Shown here: positions 1-6,146 of the stretch, piece by piece
Layout of the letters: each line of letters starts with the position of its first letter
Position numbering within the stretch: the stretch's first letter is position 1
Source of the DNA: Candidatus Thorarchaeota archaeon
Lineage (GTDB): Archaea; Asgardarchaeota; Thorarchaeia; Thorarchaeales; Thorarchaeaceae
Direction of reading: 5' to 3'
Length of the DNA stretch: 8,124 nucleotides
NCBI GenBank assembly: GCA_030638785.1
Contig: DAOWDY010000075.1
Coordinates: 1 to 8,124 of the forward strand
Notes under the pieces: model-generated
The model's database searches: none
The model's input: only the letters and a program-made list of their open reading frames with translations
What the model was told of the DNA's origin: nothing
Program-made: the position numbers and the translations under genes

Positions 1-609
1 GAAATTGCGCATATTAGGTCCAAGTATATGCCATCTGCTGCGGTCTTCATAGATGGAAGATTGAGGCATCCATTCCGGATTTATGCTAGTGAGGAACACA
101 ACTTGCTAGTTGTGACCACTGAGTTGCCGGTTGCTGAAGAGGGAATGTATCATGTGAGCTCGATACTTTTAGACTGGGCAACTTCTATTGGTGTAAAAGA
201 AGTAGTGGTTCTTGATGGAATTCCTGTACAGGGACTTCCCGTTGACCGTAAGGTGTTGTATGCATCAGAAGAAGAGAAACTCAAGGACCTTGAAGCAGAT
301 AATGAAATGGAAATGCTGCAAAAGGGGATAATCACAGGAATTGCTGGTTCAATTCTCTCAGAAACTCTCTGCAGGTCAATGGTTGGGTTGGCCCTTCTGA
401 CTCCAGCAATCATTATGATCCCAGACCCCGAGGGGGCAGTCAAGCTCCTTTCAGCTCTCAATCGACTCTACAAGGTTGGAGTAAAGCTCGAACAACTTCA
501 AGAGAGTGGAGATAAGATAAGAGAGCAGATGGGTGAAGTAGCTGAAACCGTTGAAGGGATGAGGCGAGGTCAAGTAGCTCGTAAAGGCTACGAAAGAATG
601 TTTGCATAG
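1..609 (+). CDS. PAC2-family protein (proteasome assembly chaperone-like), 5' end cut by window edge
   Basis: The reading frame is open from base 1 and ends at TAG 607-609, so 202 C-terminal residues are visible. The ATG at base 28 is internal: the preceding residues (EIAHIRSKY) match the usual family run of the type 'YIRSKYLPPVAVF-DGR--HPIRIY', so the true start and the N-terminal glycine-rich strand lie off the left edge. Visible family features are PSAAVFIDGRLRHPFRIY, the VVVLDGIPV strand, the GIITGIAGSILSE glycine segment, and the PDPEGAVKLLSALNRLY helix. The tail is a charged helix (QLQESGDKIREQMGEV) that looks coiled-coil. In archaea, PAC2/DUF75-like proteins (PbaA/PbaB) are related to eukaryotic proteasome assembly chaperones. 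A direct role here is inferred from family membership only. The gene converges on porG, with a hairpin in the gap. The family call is firm; the cellular role is less so. Confidence 0.85.
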   Translation, partial: EIAHIRSKYMPSAAVFIDGRLRHPFRIYASEEHNLLVVTTELPVAEEGMYHVSSILLDWATSIGVKEVVVLDGIPVQGLPVDRKVLYASEEEKLKDLEADNEMEMLQKGIITGIAGSILSETLCRSMVGLALLTPAIIMIPDPEGAVKLLSALNRLYKVGVKLEQLQESGDKIREQMGEVAETVEGMRRGQVARKGYERMFA

Positions 610-622
610 AAATCTGATTTGT

Positions 623-650
623 AGAGGAATGCCTTATGCTGGCATCCTCT
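623..650. terminator. Hairpin between convergent genes, possible bidirectional terminator
   Basis: GAGGAATGCC (624-633) pairs with GGCATCCTC (641-649) with one bulged A and a 7-base loop, and A623/T650 extend the stem. It sits in the 65-base gap between the PAC2 stop and the porG stop, where both transcripts must end. Neither strand has a long T-run directly after the stem, and archaeal termination depends mainly on T-runs, so this may be an RNA 3'-end stabiliser instead. Confidence 0.4.
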
Positions 651-674
651 TCAAACATCTAACCAAAAAGAGAG

Positions 675-1235
675 CTACTTGTCAGTACAGGTATCATACG
701 CTTCCTTTGCACCTGCAGCGTTTTTCTCTCCGACTTTACCGGACCATTTCTCCTTGATGACGTCCTGAACGGTCTCAAGCTTTACAAGTCCAGTTGCTTT
801 GGCGAATGCCCCAAGCATTGTTGTGTTTACTACTGGAAGACCAGCAACGAGTAGACCAAAACTGAGAGCAATTCCTGTACCATCATAGGTCCAGACCTTT
901 GCGCTACCATAATCGAAATCTGACGGTTTTTTGGTGGTATTGATGATGATGATTCCTTCCTCTTTAATTCCCTCAGTGGGGTCAATTAGGTCTACAATAC
1001 CAGGGTCCATGATTGCCACGATGTCAGGCTCATAAATCTGGCTTCGAACATTGATCTCCTTATCAGAAATCCTTGTGAATGCCTTTACTGGTGCACCACG
1101 TCTCTCTGCACCAAAGTATGGGAAAGCCTGAACGCCCTTGTATCCATCAAGAAATGCAGCCTTTGCTAAAAGCTCGGCAGAAGTTACGCCGCCCTGCCCA
1201 CCGCGACCGTGCCATCGAATCTCAATCATCGACAT
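675..1235 (-). CDS. porG: Pyruvate/2-oxoacid:ferredoxin oxidoreductase, gamma subunit
   Basis: This is a 186-residue protein of the PorC/KorC gamma family, a cytoplasmic subunit of the enzyme that interconverts 2-oxoacid plus CoA and acyl-CoA plus CO2 with ferredoxin. Visible features are the N-terminal IRWHGRGGQGGVTSAELLAKAAF block (residues 6-28, G-R-G-G-Q-G at 10-15), PYFGAERRGAPVKAFTRIS (39-57), and PVVNTTMLGAFAKATG (134-149). The length is typical. I start at ATG 1235 (MSMIEIRW) because GAGGAG lies 9 bases upstream. The frame stays open to an ATG at 1298, but those 21 residues match nothing in the family. The delta, alpha and beta subunits are not adjacent: the next gene downstream is convergent and the upstream one is divergent, so this subunit is transcribed alone. 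The substrate (pyruvate, 2-oxoglutarate or another 2-oxoacid) cannot be decided from gamma alone; pyruvate is the commonest assignment for this length and motif set. Confidence 0.9.
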   Translation of the reverse strand: MSMIEIRWHGRGGQGGVTSAELLAKAAFLDGYKGVQAFPYFGAERRGAPVKAFTRISDKEINVRSQIYEPDIVAIMDPGIVDLIDPTEGIKEEGIIIINTTKKPSDFDYGSAKVWTYDGTGIALSFGLLVAGLPVVNTTMLGAFAKATGLVKLETVQDVIKEKWSGKVGEKNAAGAKEAYDTCTDK

Positions 1236-1244
1236 TTGTACTGA

Positions 1245-1250
1245 CTCCTC
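1245..1250 (-). promoter_or_regulatory. Shine-Dalgarno site of porG
   Basis: GAGGAG on the minus strand lies 9 bases before ATG 1235 and 15 before ATG 1229. It decides the start against the longer frame beginning at 1298. Confidence 0.65.
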
Positions 1251-1258
1251 AGAGAACC

Positions 1259-1272
1259 TGACCGTTTGGTCA
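1259..1272. promoter_or_regulatory. Inverted repeat TGACC-GTTT-GGTCA in porG leader, candidate operator
   Basis: Perfect 5-base arms flank a 4-base spacer, 24 bases upstream of the porG start and inside the divergent porG/methyltransferase promoter region. A symmetric site there is what a dimeric repressor or activator would use, but a repeat this short can arise by chance. No regulator gene is nearby to support it. Confidence 0.3.
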
Positions 1273-1345
1273 ACCCCAGCCCGACATTTGTGTAACAAAA
1301 CTGTTTCGTTCTTACCACAATTGGCAGAAACCGATAGTTCTTTCA

Positions 1346-1358
1346 GAGATACAAATTT
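1346..1358 (+). promoter_or_regulatory. TATA-like promoter of the methyltransferase gene
   Basis: GATACAAATTT is centred about 31 bases before ATG 1385 and is preceded by purine-rich CAGAG. A start 25-27 bases past the box would fall at or within about 5 bases of the ATG. No SD-like sequence precedes the ATG (…GTGTGATTCATA), so a leaderless transcript is the simplest reading. Confidence 0.35.
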
Positions 1359-1384
1359 GGAAGTGCTCTCGAGTGTGATTCATA

Positions 1385-2194
1385 ATGAACAAGTTCTTCG
1401 ATGCCAATAAGGACGTGTGGGATGACAAGGTAGACGTTCACAAGGATTCAGAATTCTACAATGTAAAGGGTTTCATGAAGGGCGAATCTACTCTGGATCC
1501 TATTGAGTTAGAAGAACTGGGAGATGTTTCTGGCAAATCCCTCTTGCATCTACAATGTCATTTTGGATTAGACACCATGTGTTGGGAGAGATTGGGGGCT
1601 GATGTGGTCGGAGTTGATTTTTCCGGAGAGGCGATAGACTTGGCACGTTCTATTGCAAAGGAAGCCAATCTTAATGCTAAGTTCGTTCAGGCGAATATCT
1701 ACGACCTACGAGAGCATCTTGACCAGAAATTCGACATTGTATTCACTTCCGGGGGAGTGATAATGTGGTTGAATGATCTAGAGAAGTGGGGCGAAATAAT
1801 TGATCATTTCCTCAAACCCGGTGGTGTCTTCTATATTCGTGAATTTCATAGTTTTGCCGCGATTTTCAACGATGAAACAGAGGAGCCTATCCTCAAGGTA
1901 CGATATCCTTACTTCCATGGTTCAGAACCTATGACCTACGTATCTGATACCACTTACACAGACTCAAAAAAGAAGATGGACGCCAAGAGAGCCTATGAAT
2001 GGAATCACAGCATTTCCAGAATCATCAATTCACTCACAAGAGTAGGATTACGAATTGAGTTCTTTAACGAATTTCCATTTACGACTTACAAGGCACTGAC
2101 CTTTCTGGAAGAGAATGATGAGGGTCGCTGGGTGCTTCCTGAGGGTAAGGAGTTCGTACCATTCATGTTCTCACTAAAAGCCACTAAACGATAG
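1385..2194 (+). CDS. Class I SAM-dependent methyltransferase
   Basis: This 269-residue cytoplasmic protein has the Rossmann-type SAM-binding fold. Motif I is the unusual LLHLQCHFGLDT (residues 53-64), followed by VVGVDFS (74-80), whose acidic D78 should bind the ribose. QANIYDL (102-108), FDIVFTSGGVIMWL (116-129) and the post-motif LKPGGVFYIREFHS (143-156) complete the core. The C-terminal half (RYPYFHG, YEWNHSISRIINSL, GLRIEFFNEF) probably forms the substrate lid. The MNKFFDANKDVWDDKVDVHKDSEFYNV start is typical of the family with the HLQCHFG motif, which supports ATG 1385. The methyl acceptor is unknown: these proteins are annotated only generically, and nothing here points to a small molecule rather than a macromolecule. 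The gene is divergent from porG and ends 3 bases from the convergent MFS gene. It probably has its own leaderless promoter. Confidence 0.85.
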   Translation: MNKFFDANKDVWDDKVDVHKDSEFYNVKGFMKGESTLDPIELEELGDVSGKSLLHLQCHFGLDTMCWERLGADVVGVDFSGEAIDLARSIAKEANLNAKFVQANIYDLREHLDQKFDIVFTSGGVIMWLNDLEKWGEIIDHFLKPGGVFYIREFHSFAAIFNDETEEPILKVRYPYFHGSEPMTYVSDTTYTDSKKKMDAKRAYEWNHSISRIINSLTRVGLRIEFFNEFPFTTYKALTFLEENDEGRWVLPEGKEFVPFMFSLKATKR

Positions 2195-2197
2195 AAC

Positions 2198-3436
2198 TCA
2201 AGTCTGAGTTAGCCCATCACCCTCTTTAGGAATTAGGATTCGAATCAAAATTACATTCACAGCAAGGACCACAATTTCCAATAGTCCTGCAACTATGAAA
2301 GCAATGACAAAGTCGGAAACGAGTATCAGTACACCAAAAACTATTGGTCCAATTGTGATTCCTAGATTACCTAAGAAATTGAAGATACCCATTCCCATTG
2401 CTGAATCTTCTTGAGAAACAATGTCACCTACTAGAGCCATAGATGCAGGTGCAGTTACTCCAGCAAAAATTCCCAGAATGACAAGAACAATGAGAAGTGA
2501 AGTGAAGCTTATTGCTCCAAAATAGCCAACTGTTGCCATTGCAAGGCCAAAGAAGATACTCCCCACAACTAGTGGAATATATCTTCCATACCTGTCCGAC
2601 AATTTGCCCATTGGATACTGAAGAATGATGAAAGGCATTGCAAATATTGCTAGTGAGAGTCCACGAAGAGACTCAGATAGTCCAAGTACAACTGATAGGA
2701 AGAGCGGAAGAGCGGTGAGAATGAATCCAATATGCAATCGATCTATGAAATTGAATAAACCAGGTACAATAAGGCCAGGTTCTCTTCTCACAATGGATAA
2801 ACTCTGAACTAGACTCGGTCTACTCTTCGGTAGTGCAGGTTCCTTTAGTGCTATCACTGCTAGAGCAAGAACAACTACGTTTAGAATTGATGCGAAATAG
2901 TAGGGTGCAAATACACTATACGAAGCAATGACTCCGCCAAGAGCTGGTCCCAATCCCATCCCAATGGCCAGGAATGCACCGAAGATACCCATACTCTTCC
3001 CTCTGCTTTCTGAATCTGCAAAATCAATTGCTAGTGTCATAAGGGTCTGCCAAATCATAACTGTGAACGAACCCTGGATGAATCTGTACACCAAGAGAAG
3101 TGGGTATGATAGTGTTGTAGTCAGTAGCATGTAGAATACGATGGAGCCAATTGTACCTGTCAAGACAAAGATTCGGCGTTTCTTCCAGCGATCAGAGAGA
3201 GCACCTGTAACAATACCCACAATGAGATATGACAGATATAGGACACTATCGAACAGAGTGTATTCGAATTCTGAAATGCCACTGAATCTATCAAGAATAA
3301 ATTCCGGTTGATTTACATGAAGTACTGCTGCTCCAGTTATTGTGAGGAGTGTCAGTATCCCAAGAAAAATGAAATTTCTGGAGTTTTTCGTGGTTTCAGT
3401 GTCAAGGGGTTCAGTCGATGATTCAGAAAATTCCAA
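2198..3436 (-). CDS. MFS transporter, DHA1-like (12 TM)
   Basis: This 412-residue integral membrane protein has about twelve hydrophobic segments, roughly at 22-40, 61-82, 88-108, 111-138, 147-172, 177-197, 223-248, 256-277, 286-308, 311-335, 345-372 and 375-402. MFS motif A appears as GALSDRWKKRR (78-88), with its second-half copy as GKLSDRYGRY (277-286). Motif B is YRFIQG (117-122, R118), and AIGMGLGPALGGVIA in TM5 (157-171) matches motif C, the signature of proton-coupled antiporters. This favours efflux of a small molecule by proton exchange; the substrate is unknown. The start is TTG: in-frame TAG and TAA stop codons lie directly upstream and GGAGG lies 9 bases before it. It is the last gene of the minus-strand cluster, 26 bases after the frame-corrected end of the FAD oxidoreductase, and converges on the methyltransferase. 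Confidence 0.88.
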   Translation of the reverse strand: MEFSESSTEPLDTETTKNSRNFIFLGILTLLTITGAAVLHVNQPEFILDRFSGISEFEYTLFDSVLYLSYLIVGIVTGALSDRWKKRRIFVLTGTIGSIVFYMLLTTTLSYPLLLVYRFIQGSFTVMIWQTLMTLAIDFADSESRGKSMGIFGAFLAIGMGLGPALGGVIASYSVFAPYYFASILNVVVLALAVIALKEPALPKSRPSLVQSLSIVRREPGLIVPGLFNFIDRLHIGFILTALPLFLSVVLGLSESLRGLSLAIFAMPFIILQYPMGKLSDRYGRYIPLVVGSIFFGLAMATVGYFGAISFTSLLIVLVILGIFAGVTAPASMALVGDIVSQEDSAMGMGIFNFLGNLGITIGPIVFGVLILVSDFVIAFIVAGLLEIVVLAVNVILIRILIPKEGDGLTQT

Positions 3437-3445
3437 TTACTAGTT

Positions 3446-3450
3446 CCTCC
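3446..3450 (-). promoter_or_regulatory. Shine-Dalgarno site of the MFS gene (TTG start)
   Basis: GGAGG lies 9 bases before the TTG at 3436. An ATG at 3452 overlaps this site but is in another frame and meets a stop after nine codons, so the TTG is the usable start. Confidence 0.7.
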
Positions 3451-3462
3451 ATGGTTGTATAA

Positions 3463-4838
3463 CTAAAGAAGATTATCCTCTTTTAGGGCTTTGAGAGCCC
3501 CTTCAGCTGAATTTGCTGCTTGTTGGAGTCCTACTCCAGATCCAGCAGTGTCAGTCCCAACAGATACAATCCTTTTATGGGTGTGCCTGGACCGGGACGG
3601 TCAAGATCTGTTTGTCCGGGAATAAGTTGAGCTCGTGTGGCATAGGAAGTCTGAATGTGTTCCATCTCTACGTGGTCGAGAAGATTAGGATAGTATTTCT
3701 CAAGACCATTACTCTTCATGACCTGAACCTGCTCGTCCACACTCTTTCCAGGAATCGGTAACATTGCTATTGCGACAAGTTCCTTCCCTTCGGGGGCGCA
3801 TGATGGATCAAAACTTGAGATAGATACAATCCAACGATTAGGATTGGGATGTACAAGAACGCGGTTCTTTCGATCCCCAATCATTACTTTGTCTAAACCG
3901 AGCCACATAGTAAGTCCATGCGTAGGCACCATCTTACTATTGCTTTCAAAGAACTGTGATATAAGAGTAGAATCAGTTTGAACAATCTTATCCATTGCCC
4001 AAAGAGGGATATTACTAATAATGAGAGAATGGTCAAAGGTTCTACTTGAAGCAGTAATGCCTGTTACCTGCTCTTCAGATTCATGGATTGCTTCAACTGG
4101 AGCATTTAGAATATAATCACCATTGATGGCTTCTATCACTCGTTCGATGAGACCCTCCATTCCCCCGATGACGTACCCTTCGTCATAATCTCCTTCACTG
4201 CCGAAGATTAGTTTCACAGCAGATTTGAGTTTCCCAGATTCCTTATCTGTATCCTTCAATGTTCGAAGTGATTCATACGCTGAAGCTTTGTCAATACCAA
4301 CTCCAGCAGCCATATAGATTGCACTCTGCATTACGTCAAGCATGACCTGATTTGTGGCACCCCGGGATTGCATAAACTCAAGGAAGGAGATATCCTTGTA
4401 TGTCTTCATCTCTTCCAGTTTCATAGTCTTAATCTTAGCACCGATTTTCATAAGACCAAGACGGCCTCTCAAACCTGTCAGAGGCCAACGCAAGGTTTCT
4501 CCAACGCTAGAAGGAATCGTACCCACCTTGTCATGGACTCTGAATTGCCAACCTTCATGGAGAACAAATTCAGGAGGAGGAGTCAGATGATTACGCATGA
4601 ATCTTGCAAATGCACCGTGTTTCACTCTGGTGATAACATGTAATCCATTGTCAACTCGATATCCATCAACCCAATAGCTATGCCATACTCCACCTAACCG
4701 ATCCGCTTTCTCAATAATGAGGACTCGTTTACCTTCAGCAGTCAAAGCTAGTCCTGTTAGGAGACCTCCAGCACCGCCTCCTGCAATGATAGCATCATAA
4801 TGAGAGGGATCTGCATCTTCAATCTGAATAGGTTTCAT
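3463..4838 (-). CDS. CrtI/phytoene desaturase-like FAD-dependent oxidoreductase, frameshifted near its 3' end
   Basis: This is a flavoprotein of the COG1233 type (phytoene desaturase/retinol reductase-like). The N-terminal Rossmann motif is DAIIAGGGAGGLLTG (15-29, G20-x-G22-x-x-G25), with the ribose-binding acid E43 in VLIIEKADRLGG. The uninterrupted frame stops at 3531 after 435 residues, ending GLYLLGLTLLDLE, which has no family counterpart. Reading one base back after the CTG at 3563-3561 gives VGTDTAGSGVGLQQAANSA and then a short tail to TAG 3463-3465. This is exactly the conserved C-terminal FAD-contact helix, and the corrected protein has 458 residues. The indel is probably a sequencing error or a recent mutation; if real, the product should bind FAD poorly. 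The ATG start has AGGT at 5 and GAGG at 10 bases upstream. The gene lies 46 bases after the Gfo/Idh gene in the probable operon. The substrate is unknown, and no carotenoid genes are nearby. Confidence 0.85.
3553..3570 (-). other. Frameshift site in the FAD oxidoreductase gene
   Basis: The minus strand reads TTG TAT CTG TTG GGA CTG in the upstream frame (L-Y-L-L-G-L). The family expects L-Y-L-V-G-T, obtained if the G of CTG is read again (GTT GGG ACT). One missing base, for example a G before TTGGG, explains the break. No X-XXY-YYZ slippery heptamer is present, which argues against programmed -1 frameshifting. Confidence 0.85.
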
Positions 4839-4884
4839 GGCCGACCTGCCTCTTGTTGATGGACACTTAAGCCTGTCTTTGCAG

Positions 4885-5991
4885 CTAAAGAAGATCTACC
4901 TGGCGGTTCTTGTTTGCAGATTCATAGGCGGCATCGACTATCTTATGCGCTGCAACTGCATCCATGAAATTTGGTGATACTTCACTATCTGACTGAAGTG
5001 CCGAAAGGAATGCAAAATTGAGGGCTGAAAATCTTTCGGTTCCAACAGACGTGATTGTTTCTGCAGCCTCAGGGGACATATTCCGAGAGTGAAGTCCTAA
5101 ATGCTCTATTAGAGCAATGTCTGCATTCTCCTGCCAAATCCTTACTGGTTCTTCTCCCTTCAGTTGATATTCCAAGTACCTCTTACCAGATTCAAGCCGG
5201 ACCCCGATGTATCCCTTCTCAAAGAAGAATTCAATCGACCTCTCATTAGGGCGTTCTACCCAATGCCATATTGAATCCAGGGTACTAATTGTACCATCTT
5301 TGTGTTTCATCATCAAGGATGCATGATCCTCAACTTCCCTCCCAGTGAAATGTGAAACTATAGCATACACACTCTCGATATCTCCAAAGAACCAATGCAA
5401 GACATCGATATCATGTATGCTGTGTTCAATTAGAGTGCCACCACCAGCAAGTAACTTTTCACCGCGCCACTTGCTATAATAGGCATAATCAACTGGAAAT
5501 CGCTGATCGTCCCGAATATGAGCCAGCATAGGTCTTCCAAAATCATGCTCTTCTAGTAATTTCTTTGCAAAAAGCAGGAATTGATCATACCGCAGAACAA
5601 GACCAACTGCAGCATTCACTCCCTCATCTTGTGTGACAGCCACTAGATTCCTAGCTTGTGGGCAGCTATGCGCCAATGGCTTTTCGCAGAAAACCTGTTT
5701 CTTTGCACGAGCAGCGGCTTTTACCATATCCATATGCTTGTTGGTCGGTGTGCATACATACACCACATCGACCCGCTCATCATTGACCAAGTCGTTGTAG
5801 TCTTCATAAAGAGTGTCAACTTCGAAAAGTTCTGCTGCTGAATTCAGAGCGTCCTCATTCGTATCACATAGTGCAACTATTTCAACATCCAGAAGGCCCG
5901 CTTCTTTCAGTGACGCGATTCCGATAAGGTGAGTCTTTCCGATATTACCAGTGCCAATCAGCCCCACCCTTATTGTGTGTCCGTTAATCAA
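4885..5991 (-). CDS. Gfo/Idh/MocA-family NAD(P)-dependent oxidoreductase
   Basis: This 368-residue cytoplasmic dehydrogenase has the normal length for the family. The N-terminal NAD(P)-binding fold has IRVGLIGTGNIGKTH (7-21, G13-x-G15-x-x-G18), an acidic residue after strand 2 (ALCDTN, D43), and VDVVYVCTPTNKH (74-86). The family catalytic lysine is in CEKPLA (102-107, K104). The C-terminal substrate domain carries AGGGTLIEHSIHDIDVLHW (182-200), the degenerate G-G-G…D/E-x-x-x-H-x-x-D motif with E189, H193 and D196. Family members oxidise or reduce sugars, inositols and sugar nucleotides; the substrate here cannot be read from sequence. The start is TTG, with AAAGGG 7 bases upstream and an in-frame TAG just beyond it. 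It is the first gene of a probable three-gene operon with the FAD oxidoreductase and MFS transporter, and is divergent from the TPR gene. Confidence 0.9.
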   Translation of the reverse strand: MINGHTIRVGLIGTGNIGKTHLIGIASLKEAGLLDVEIVALCDTNEDALNSAAELFEVDTLYEDYNDLVNDERVDVVYVCTPTNKHMDMVKAAARAKKQVFCEKPLAHSCPQARNLVAVTQDEGVNAAVGLVLRYDQFLLFAKKLLEEHDFGRPMLAHIRDDQRFPVDYAYYSKWRGEKLLAGGGTLIEHSIHDIDVLHWFFGDIESVYAIVSHFTGREVEDHASLMMKHKDGTISTLDSIWHWVERPNERSIEFFFEKGYIGVRLESGKRYLEYQLKGEEPVRIWQENADIALIEHLGLHSRNMSPEAAETITSVGTERFSALNFAFLSALQSDSEVSPNFMDAVAAHKIVDAAYESANKNRQVDLL

Positions 5992-5998
5992 TGGACTT

Positions 5999-6004
5999 CC
6001 CTTT
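5999..6004 (-). promoter_or_regulatory. Shine-Dalgarno site of the Gfo/Idh gene (TTG start)
   Basis: AAAGGG on the minus strand lies 7 bases before the TTG at 5991. No ATG is available in frame before the Rossmann strand, so the SD plus TTG defines the start. Confidence 0.55.
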
Positions 6005-6028
6005 ACCTACAAGAGATTCCCTTGAATG

Positions 6029-6043
6029 CTATATGAACTTTCT
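6029..6043 (-). promoter_or_regulatory. BRE/TATA-like promoter of the minus-strand operon
   Basis: The minus strand reads AGAAAG followed directly by TTCATATAG, a purine-rich BRE-like element abutting a TATA-like box. A start about 26 bases downstream falls near 6007, giving a roughly 16-base leader that still holds the AAAGGG SD site. The spacing is right for an archaeal promoter, but the call rests on pattern only. Confidence 0.45.
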
Positions 6044-6086
6044 GCGCTGGAAGAAACACTGAGAGTACATAATGACAACCAATATG

Positions 6087-6118
6087 AGGTATTATCATTA
6101 GAGAAGAGGTATACTCTT
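6087..6118 (+). promoter_or_regulatory. Promoter region of the TPR gene with inverted repeat AAGAG-GTATA-CTCTT
   Basis: Two TATA-like stretches are visible: GGTATTATCATT (6088-6099) and GGTATACT (6108-6115). The first would place the transcript start near 6120 and keep the SD site in the leader; the second would start the RNA around 6137, inside the SD, so I prefer the first. The second lies within the inverted repeat AAGAG (6104-6108) / CTCTT (6114-6118), which could be an operator just downstream of the box. Confidence 0.3.
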
Positions 6119-6134
6119 TCAGGGTTATTAGGTT

Positions 6135-6140
6135 AGGTGA
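6135..6140 (+). promoter_or_regulatory. Shine-Dalgarno site of the TPR gene (TTG start)
   Basis: AGGTGA lies 6 bases before TTG 6147. Its last three bases are an in-frame TGA, so the gene cannot start further upstream. The first in-frame ATG (6165) would be 24 bases away, too far to be served by this site. Confidence 0.7.
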
Positions 6141-6146
6141 CAGCAA

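Noticed and set aside
28..30. ATG 28 as the start of the PAC2 gene
   Set aside because: The frame is open to base 1 and the upstream codons match conserved family sequence, so the gene is truncated by the window.
1236..1298. N-terminal extension of porG to the ATG at 1298
   Set aside because: The extra 21 residues have no family counterpart, and a strong SD (GAGGAG) sits 9 bases before ATG 1235 within that stretch.
3425..3452. Small ORF from the ATG at 3452 (minus) overlapping the MFS SD
   Set aside because: It meets a stop after nine codons; the ATG is incidental to the GGAGG site.
3553..3570. Programmed -1 frameshift in the FAD oxidoreductase gene
   Set aside because: No slippery heptamer is present at the break, and the unshifted product would lack an essential FAD motif, so an indel is more likely.
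3463..4838. Naming the FAD enzyme crtI and inferring carotenoid synthesis
   Set aside because: The fold family is broad, and no phytoene synthase, cyclase or other carotenoid gene is in the window.
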